A stretch of 38,236 nucleotides of DNA from NCBI GenBank assembly GCA_937901465.1, contig CALGTU010000077.1, positions 1-38,236 of the forward strand, written 5' to 3'. This DNA is from an uncultured Clostridia bacterium (GTDB taxonomy: Bacteria > Bacillota > Clostridia > Oscillospirales > Ruminococcaceae). The position numbers were made by a program, and so were the translations under genes. The notes beneath the pieces were generated by a model that saw only the letters and a list, made by a program, of their open reading frames with translations, had not been told where the DNA came from and did no database searches. Shown here piece by piece: positions 33,616 through 38,236 of this stretch (position 1 is its first letter; every line of letters starts with the position of its first letter).

Positions 33616-33800
33616 ACAAAAAATCCTGTCTGTCTTTCGTCGTCATCGCTCCTTGAAATACAGACAATCTTTTTCGTTTTGCGAAATTTGAGGATATGTG
33701 ACGAAAAATCCTGCATGTCTTTCGCTGTAAAAAGGGTATCGGAAAAACCGATACCCTTGATTTGTTTATTGAAATACAGAAAATCTTCGTTACCGAGCCA
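33616..33800. repeat. Imperfect tandem duplication with a terminator inside the second copy
   Basis: Two partial copies. Element A is AAAAATCCTG-nn-TGTCTTTCG at 33619-33640 and again from 33705. Element B is TGAAATACAGA-n-AATCTT at 33654-33672 and again from about 33769. The interior differs: copy 2 holds the terminator hairpin at 33732-33758. Copy 1 can pair TGTCTGT (33627-33633) with ACAGACA (33660-33666). No coding sequence is seen; the function is not known. Confidence 0.6.
33732..33758 (-). terminator. Terminator of the hydrogenase-like/MCP gene
   Basis: Perfect 11-bp stem AAGGGTATCGG/CCGATACCCTT with an A5 loop, followed by TTTTTTAC on the - strand. It is about 100 bases after the stop codon, inside the duplicated intergenic segment. 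Confidence 0.88.
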
Positions 33801-33857
33801 CAAATTTATTTTTATAACAAAGCCCGTTACGATATGTTCTCCGCAACCGCGCGGTTA

Positions 33858-35726
33858 TTATGACTTTACAAGTTCAGCCGCAACTGCGTTGAGTTCTTCG
33901 ATAACTGCTGTTATTTCAGAAACGCTGTCGCTTATGAGCTGTGAGCTTGCGTTGAGAGCTTCAACTGCTCTGTCGGTGTTGGATACATTTTCCTTTGTAT
34001 TAGTAACTTCACCGATGATAGCATCTGAAGAGTTCTTGATTTCTGTAACGCTTGAAAGAATTTCATCTGTTCTTGCCTTTGCTTCAGCAAGAGTTTCAGC
34101 AGACTTAACTGCGAGAGTTCTTACTTCATCGGCAACAACCGCGAATCCCTTACCATACTGACCTGCTCTTGCGGCTTCGATTGAAGCGTTGATAGCAAGG
34201 ATATTTGTCTGGTCTGAAATTCCTGAAATCTGACCTAAGATTTCTGTGTATTCGTTGATGCCTGTGCTGATCTTCTTAACAGCATCAGCGATTCCGCCTG
34301 CACGATCGTAAACATTAGCGATATCTCTGTTGATAACAGCCATATCCGACTTGATGCTTTCGTTTTTAGCTGAGTTTCCGATTGCGTTTTCAGCAATAGG
34401 CTGAATCTTTTCTGTGAGTGATTCGAGTGAATCGTGAATCTGTGTAACAGAATCCTGAAGTTTTCTGTGTCTTGCTTCAAGTCTTGCCTTCATATCCTGC
34501 ATCTGCTGCTTTTCAAACATAATACAGTTGTTGGGTGTATTGTTTCCTGCATAGATGCTCATAGCCATATGCTTACATGACTTATATCCACAAGCATGAC
34601 AGTCGATATGACGGTCTGATTCTGTAAACTTGCCCATGCTGTTGAATACAGGGTCAAGTTCGTGCATTGTAGGCATTTTGTCTGTGCATCTGTTCTGATA
34701 TGTTCTTATAAAGTCCTTGAGTTCAAGGTCTCTGAAAATCTTTGTGTGGAATCTTTCGTTCTTCTTGTTCTTTGCGGCAAATCCTTTAACCTTCATCATA
34801 ATGTCATAGGAGTTAAACATATCGAACTTTTCGATAGCGCCTGCGCCTGAGTTACAGCCGAATTCGCAAGAGAGAACGTCGTAAACTGCAGGAAGTTTTG
34901 AGGGGCTTGTTTCAAGGTATGTATCAAGGTCTTCATAAATCTTCTGAACGCCTTCTGATGTTGTAACAGAAAGGTCGGGTGCGAAAACTTTAAGACATTC
35001 TTTAAGCCCTCCGGGGATGGGATAGAACGCACCGTCAAATCCTCTTGCCTTTGAGAATTCGAATGGGCTGTGTCCTTTTCCGAGAACAACGTGATGTTCT
35101 TCTATGTATTCCATAAGTCTTCTGAAAGTAACATTAAGGCTTATGTAACCTGTGTTTGCGAATTCATCGCCCTTTGCGATACAAGGTGTAAGACCGATGA
35201 GTGTATCATGGTTGCCAAGATATTTCTTGACATAAACCGCTGTACAGAGAAGGGGAGAATGAACTGGTGAAAGCTTGGGGAGAAGTTCGGGTTTATGTTT
35301 TTCGGCATAGTTTACGATTGCAGCACAAGGCTGTGAAATAATCTTTGCGTTGGGATTCTGCTTAACATATTCAAGATGAAGATATGTACAGATATCCGCA
35401 CCGAAAGATGCGTCGTAAACTTCGTTTACACCCATATCCTTAAGCCACTGAAGAACGTGTCTCCATTTGCCGTCCATCGCTGTTTTGATAGCGGGAGCAA
35501 CAACGAGAGAAACTTTTTTTGTTTTGATAAGTCTCATCATTTCTTCAAGACCGTCTGTATAATAACGAGCGCCGTGCTGACAGTTCTTTACACACTCTCC
35601 GCAACGGATACATTTATCATCATTGACATGAACAACCTTACCGTCATAACGGTTTGCATTGGGAACAGGACATACTCTTATGCAGGCATTACAACCGATA
35701 CATTTATCTGCTATAACATTAATCAT
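33858..35726 (-). CDS. [FeFe]-hydrogenase-like sensor fused to a methyl-accepting signalling domain
   Basis: 622 residues. Two [4Fe-4S] ferredoxin motifs come first (C9-C12-C15-C19 and C39-C42-C45-C49). Residues 65-320 match the H-cluster domain of [FeFe] hydrogenases, with all four H-cluster cysteines placed as expected: C134 in SQPCAAIV, C182 in TPCIAKGDE, C287 and C291 in LSCEFGCNSGAG. The proton-relay cysteine next to the first ligand is replaced by P133, as in sensory rather than catalytic types. A further Fe-S motif (DCHACGYKSCKHMA...GNNTPNNC) lies near 375-405. From about 420 a chemoreceptor signalling domain follows, with the tip SDQTNILAINASIEAARAGQYGKGFAVVADEVRTLA in parts. There is no membrane segment, so it is a soluble sensor, perhaps of H2 or redox state, feeding a CheA/CheW system. 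GGAG precedes the ATG. Confidence 0.88.
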   Translation of the reverse strand: MINVIADKCIGCNACIRVCPVPNANRYDGKVVHVNDDKCIRCGECVKNCQHGARYYTDGLEEMMRLIKTKKVSLVVAPAIKTAMDGKWRHVLQWLKDMGVNEVYDASFGADICTYLHLEYVKQNPNAKIISQPCAAIVNYAEKHKPELLPKLSPVHSPLLCTAVYVKKYLGNHDTLIGLTPCIAKGDEFANTGYISLNVTFRRLMEYIEEHHVVLGKGHSPFEFSKARGFDGAFYPIPGGLKECLKVFAPDLSVTTSEGVQKIYEDLDTYLETSPSKLPAVYDVLSCEFGCNSGAGAIEKFDMFNSYDIMMKVKGFAAKNKKNERFHTKIFRDLELKDFIRTYQNRCTDKMPTMHELDPVFNSMGKFTESDRHIDCHACGYKSCKHMAMSIYAGNNTPNNCIMFEKQQMQDMKARLEARHRKLQDSVTQIHDSLESLTEKIQPIAENAIGNSAKNESIKSDMAVINRDIANVYDRAGGIADAVKKISTGINEYTEILGQISGISDQTNILAINASIEAARAGQYGKGFAVVADEVRTLAVKSAETLAEAKARTDEILSSVTEIKNSSDAIIGEVTNTKENVSNTDRAVEALNASSQLISDSVSEITAVIEELNAVAAELVKS

Positions 35727-35764
35727 AAAAAGAACTCCTTTTCAAGATAGATTTATACAACATA

Positions 35765-35793
35765 ATTTTATCACTTTGTTACATTTTAGTCAA
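35765..35793 (-). promoter_or_regulatory. Promoter of the hydrogenase-like/MCP gene
   Basis: On the - strand: TTGACT (35793-35788), 17-base spacer, TAAAAT (35770-35765), then a leader of about 38 bases. Confidence 0.78.
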
Positions 35794-35951
35794 TTGAACA
35801 GAGCAAATTTAAAATAAAATAGGGAATTTGCACAATATACTATATTAAAAATTTATGAATACAATAATCAAATTGGAATAATTTTACAAAAGTTCTTCTT
35901 TCACATGCATCTATGCAAGTTGGGTTAACATGTATTAACAAAAAATCAGTG

Positions 35952-35980
35952 TTGATACCTACCTTGAAAAGATATATAAT
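35952..35980 (+). promoter_or_regulatory. Promoter of the MBL-fold gene
   Basis: TTGATA (35952-35957), 17-base spacer, TATAAT (35975-35980), and AAGGAAG before the ATG at 36002. The 158 bases between this and the divergent promoter (35794-35951) are A/T rich and hold no gene. Confidence 0.82.
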
Positions 35981-36001
35981 AAAGCATAAGGAAGTGAGTT
36001 T

Positions 36002-36778
36002 ATGAAGATAACATCTTTGGTTGAAAATATATCGAAAAAAGAAAATATAGGTGCTGAACACGGTCTTTCTCTTTTTATAGAAACAGAAAAACATAACATT
36101 CTTTTTGATATGGGTCAGACAGACCTTTTTTCAGAAAACGCAGAAAAACTTTCTATCGACCTTTCATCTGTTGATATCGCTGTTTTATCACACGGTCATT
36201 ATGACCATGGCGGAGGGCTTTCAAAGTTTCTGACGCTTAACGACAAGGCGAAAGTTTATATAAACAAAAACGCATTCGGTGATTATTATAACGGAACCGA
36301 AAAATATATAGGTCTTGATAAATCGCTTATGGGAAATTCCCGAATTATCTTAACGGAAGATTTCTATGAAATAGAAAAAGGTCTTTCGCTTTATTCTTGC
36401 AACGACAGAGAGAAGAAATACAATCTCGGAAGTTTCGGTCTTAAAAAGAAAGAGGGAGACAAATTTCTCCCCGATGATTTTATTCACGAACATTATCTTA
36501 TGATAGAAGAAAACGACAAAAAAGTTCTCATAAGCGGATGTTCGCATAAGGGAATTTTGAATATCGCAGACTGGTTTTCACCAGATGTTTTAATAGGCGG
36601 ATTTCACTTTTCAAAACTTCCTTTAGATGAAACGCTTAAAGGATATGCTGAAATATTATCATCGCATAAAACAACCTTCTACACCTGCCATTGCACAGGA
36701 GAAGAACAATATAACTTTATGAAAAAATATATGGATAACCTTTTCTATCTCTCATCGGGAGAGAGCGTTATAATATAA
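36002..36778 (+). CDS. MBL-fold metallohydrolase (methanopterin-synthase-like family)
   Basis: 258 residues with AAGGAAG about 7 bases upstream. The metal-binding motif is S-H64-G-H66-Y-D68-H69-GGG, followed later by SGCSHKGILNI (third metal His) and GGFHFSKL. This layout belongs to the MBL subgroup named after 7,8-dihydropterin-6-yl-methyl-aminobenzene-phosphate synthase of archaea, which in Clostridia is usually an unassigned hydrolase. Metal ligands are complete, so it should be an active zinc or iron hydrolase in the cytoplasm; the substrate is unknown. It has its own promoter and ends at a two-way terminator. It does not have the flavodiiron-type pattern (H.E.D) of the FprA protein further down. 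Confidence 0.88.
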   Translation: MKITSLVENISKKENIGAEHGLSLFIETEKHNILFDMGQTDLFSENAEKLSIDLSSVDIAVLSHGHYDHGGGLSKFLTLNDKAKVYINKNAFGDYYNGTEKYIGLDKSLMGNSRIILTEDFYEIEKGLSLYSCNDREKKYNLGSFGLKKKEGDKFLPDDFIHEHYLMIEENDKKVLISGCSHKGILNIADWFSPDVLIGGFHFSKLPLDETLKGYAEILSSHKTTFYTCHCTGEEQYNFMKKYMDNLFYLSSGESVII

Positions 36779-36784
36779 AAAAAT

Positions 36785-36812
36785 TCCCCGTAGCCATAAG
36801 TGACTACGGGGA
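36785..36812. terminator. Two-way terminator between MBL and rubredoxin genes
   Basis: CCCCGTAG/CTACGGGG stem extended by A/T pairs, ten-base loop, A-run before and GTTTTTATT after. It serves both converging units. Confidence 0.92.
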
Positions 36813-36817
36813 TGTTT

Positions 36818-36976
36818 TTATTCTTCAGAGAACATATCTTTTCCGACACCGCAGAGAGGACATTCAAAGTCATCGGGTAAATCCTCGAATTTTGTTCCGG
36901 GTGCAATTCCTAAATCGGGAGCACCGAGTTCTTCGTCATAAACCCATCCGCAAGCGTCACATACATACTTTTTCAT
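36818..36976 (-). CDS. rub: Rubredoxin
   Basis: A complete 52-residue rubredoxin. Iron ligands are C6 and C9 in KKYVCDACGWVYD, and C39 and C42 in FECPLCGVGKDMF. The aromatic and glycine positions of the family are present. GGAGG lies eight bases before the ATG. It carries one electron on a single Fe(Cys)4 site. It follows the flavodiiron protein by 26 bases in the same direction and must be co-transcribed with it; the flavodiiron protein already has a rubredoxin domain at its C-terminus, so this free copy may be a second electron donor or serve other partners such as rubrerythrin. Identification is certain from the sequence. Confidence 0.97.
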   Translation of the reverse strand: MKKYVCDACGWVYDEELGAPDLGIAPGTKFEDLPDDFECPLCGVGKDMFSEE

Positions 36977-37002
36977 AAATAATACCTCCGTTTAAGTTAG
37001 AT

Positions 37003-38236
37003 TTATTTTATTTCTTCAAAATCTGCTACTCCGTGCTTACAGAGTGGGCAGATGAAGTCATCGGGGAGATTTTCGCCTTCATAGACATATCCGCAGATTT
37101 TGCAGACATATCCCTTTTTGCCTTCTGTCATCGGCTTCGGCTTAACATTTTCCTGATAATAGGTGTATGTCATTGTTTCCTTGTCAGAGATAACTCTCGC
37201 TTCGGTTACCTTGCATATAAACATTCCGTGGGTGTCAAGGTCGATATACTGTTCAACTTCAAGAGAAAGGAATGAATTTATATGACGGGGTAAGAAGATA
37301 AGTCCGTTATCAGAACGAAGCGGTGTGCAACCTTCAAACTTATCTGTGTTTCTTCCGCTTACAAAACCGAACTTTTCAAAAACGGCGAAAGGTGCATCGG
37401 TTGAAAGACAGTTTATGTTCATCTTTCCCGTCTGCTTTATAACATGGTGAGAATAGTTTTCCTTGTTTATAGTAACGGCAATTCTGTTGGGTGTATTTGT
37501 AACCTGAGTAACTGTATTGACGATAAGTCCGTTATCCTTTTTGCCGTCGTTTGAAGTTACAACATAAAGACCATAGCCTATGTTGAAAAGTGCCGAAAGA
37601 TTATTCTTGTCAACATCTTCGCCCTTCTGTGCAAGGTATTCCATACAGAGTTCGTCCGAAAGTGCTGAAAGCGATGTCGAACTTTCTTCTGAAAGTGCCG
37701 AAAGAATTTTAACTGTGTTTTCTGTAAAGGTTATGTTCTTTGATTTTTCAAACATTGATTTCATAACCTTTGCGGCCATAGGAGCCCAGCTTCCGTTTTC
37801 GATAAGGGCAACCGTTCTGTTTGAGAAATTTCTTTCTGTGAGATGATTTATAAATTCTCTCATAAATGGGAAAATTTCTGCATTATAGGTTGTTGTTGCG
37901 AGAACAAGTTTGTTATAACGGAAAGCGTCCGAAACCGCTTCAGACATATCACATCTTGCAAGGTCATAAACCGCAACAGATGGGCAACCCTTTGCTTTAA
38001 GGTCGTCAACGAGTTTTAAAACTGCCTTTCTTGTGTTTCCGTAAACTGATGTGTATGCTACACATATACCTTCTTTTTCGGGCTGATATGAAGCCCATGT
38101 AGAGTAAAGTCCGATATAATATCCTAAATTTTCTTTAAGAACAGGACCATGTAAGGGACAGATAGTCTTAATGTCAAGACCTGCAGCTTTTTTGAGAAGT
38201 GCATTTACCTGTGCACCGTATTTTCCTACAATGCCG
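37003..38236 (-). CDS. Flavodiiron protein (FprA-type) with fused flavin-reductase and rubredoxin domains, 5' end outside window
   Basis: The frame is open to the window edge, giving 410 visible residues; the diiron beta-lactamase-like domain start lies outside. The visible part begins with the end of that domain (CPLHGPVLKENLG, with its last metal His). Then comes a flavodoxin domain starting at VAYTSVYGNTRKAV, the FMN loop, with ATTTYNAEIFPFM as the second loop. From about residue 225 of the visible part there is a flavin-reductase-like domain (GLYVVTSNDGKKDNGLIVNTVTQVT in pieces, TINKENYSHHVI). The last 50 residues are a rubredoxin domain with CKICGYVYEG and CPLCKHG. Such proteins reduce O2 to water, or NO to N2O, in anaerobes. 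With both the reductase and rubredoxin fused it could take electrons directly from NAD(P)H. The ATG at 37947 is internal. Confidence 0.93.
   Translation of the reverse strand, partial: GIVGKYGAQVNALLKKAAGLDIKTICPLHGPVLKENLGYYIGLYSTWASYQPEKEGICVAYTSVYGNTRKAVLKLVDDLKAKGCPSVAVYDLARCDMSEAVSDAFRYNKLVLATTTYNAEIFPFMREFINHLTERNFSNRTVALIENGSWAPMAAKVMKSMFEKSKNITFTENTVKILSALSEESSTSLSALSDELCMEYLAQKGEDVDKNNLSALFNIGYGLYVVTSNDGKKDNGLIVNTVTQVTNTPNRIAVTINKENYSHHVIKQTGKMNINCLSTDAPFAVFEKFGFVSGRNTDKFEGCTPLRSDNGLIFLPRHINSFLSLEVEQYIDLDTHGMFICKVTEARVISDKETMTYTYYQENVKPKPMTEGKKGYVCKICGYVYEGENLPDDFICPLCKHGVADFEEIK

Noticed and set aside
33616..33800. CRISPR array
   Set aside because: Only two imperfect copies with unequal spacing and a terminator inside; no regular repeat-spacer pattern or cas genes.
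33679..34161. 160-residue + strand open frame across the MCP gene end
   Set aside because: It is antisense to the chemoreceptor coding frame and to the terminator; a shadow of low-complexity codons.

Overview
The window looks like chromosome of a low-GC, anaerobic, Gram-positive bacterium of the class Clostridia, probably a gut Oscillospiraceae/Ruminococcaceae-type commensal. The reasons are AGGAGG-type ribosome sites, sigma-A promoters of TTGAnn-N17-TATAAT form, frequent AGA arginine codons, an [FeFe]-hydrogenase-type sensor, a flavodiiron protein with rubredoxin, and no respiratory genes. I see no mobile element, phage, CRISPR array or rRNA. This assignment rests on gene content, not on a marker gene.

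Region 1 (1-10730, + strand) is the downstream part of a cell-surface glycan operon: three glycosyltransferase-type products (one gene apparently broken by a frameshift), a sugar N-formyltransferase, a WbqC-family protein, a radical SAM/SPASM enzyme, a WecE-type sugar aminotransferase, RmlA, RmlB and an FkbM-type methyltransferase. RmlA, RmlB and WecE make dTDP-4-amino-4,6-dideoxygalactose from glucose-1-phosphate. The formyltransferase suggests that the finished sugar is the 4-formamido form (Fuc4NFo). No rmlC or rmlD is visible, so rhamnose is unlikely to be the product. The module ends at a strong two-way terminator.

Region 2 (10772-19943, - strand) has three transcription units. pgaC-pgaD encodes a poly-N-acetylglucosamine-type synthase and its small membrane partner. 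Next is a six-gene unit: membrane-anchored alpha/beta hydrolase, stand-alone NRPS-type condensation protein, acyl carrier protein, AMP-forming acyl ligase, SCP2-like protein and Sfp-type phosphopantetheinyl transferase. This is a complete set for activating an acid, loading it on a carrier and condensing it with an amine or alcohol; its product is unknown and it is the best candidate for a new system here. Last is a membrane GGDEF diguanylate cyclase that could supply c-di-GMP to PgaCD.

Region 3 (20285-31475) is mostly housekeeping: a CofE-like protein and a DUF1015 protein side by side, a 1051-residue polytopic membrane protein, tRNA-Pro(CGG), an orphan substrate-binding lipoprotein, ilvB-ilvN, and a Na/phosphate cotransporter with a PhoU-like tail.

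Region 4 (31476-38236) is rich in redox proteins: a tandem flavodoxin-like protein co-transcribed with a small GT2-like protein, an [FeFe]-hydrogenase-like/methyl-accepting fusion that looks like a soluble redox or H2 sensor, an MBL-fold hydrolase, a 52-residue rubredoxin, and the 3' part of a flavodiiron protein fused to flavin-reductase and rubredoxin domains. Intergenic promoters and terminators are mostly clear, so operon borders are well supported.
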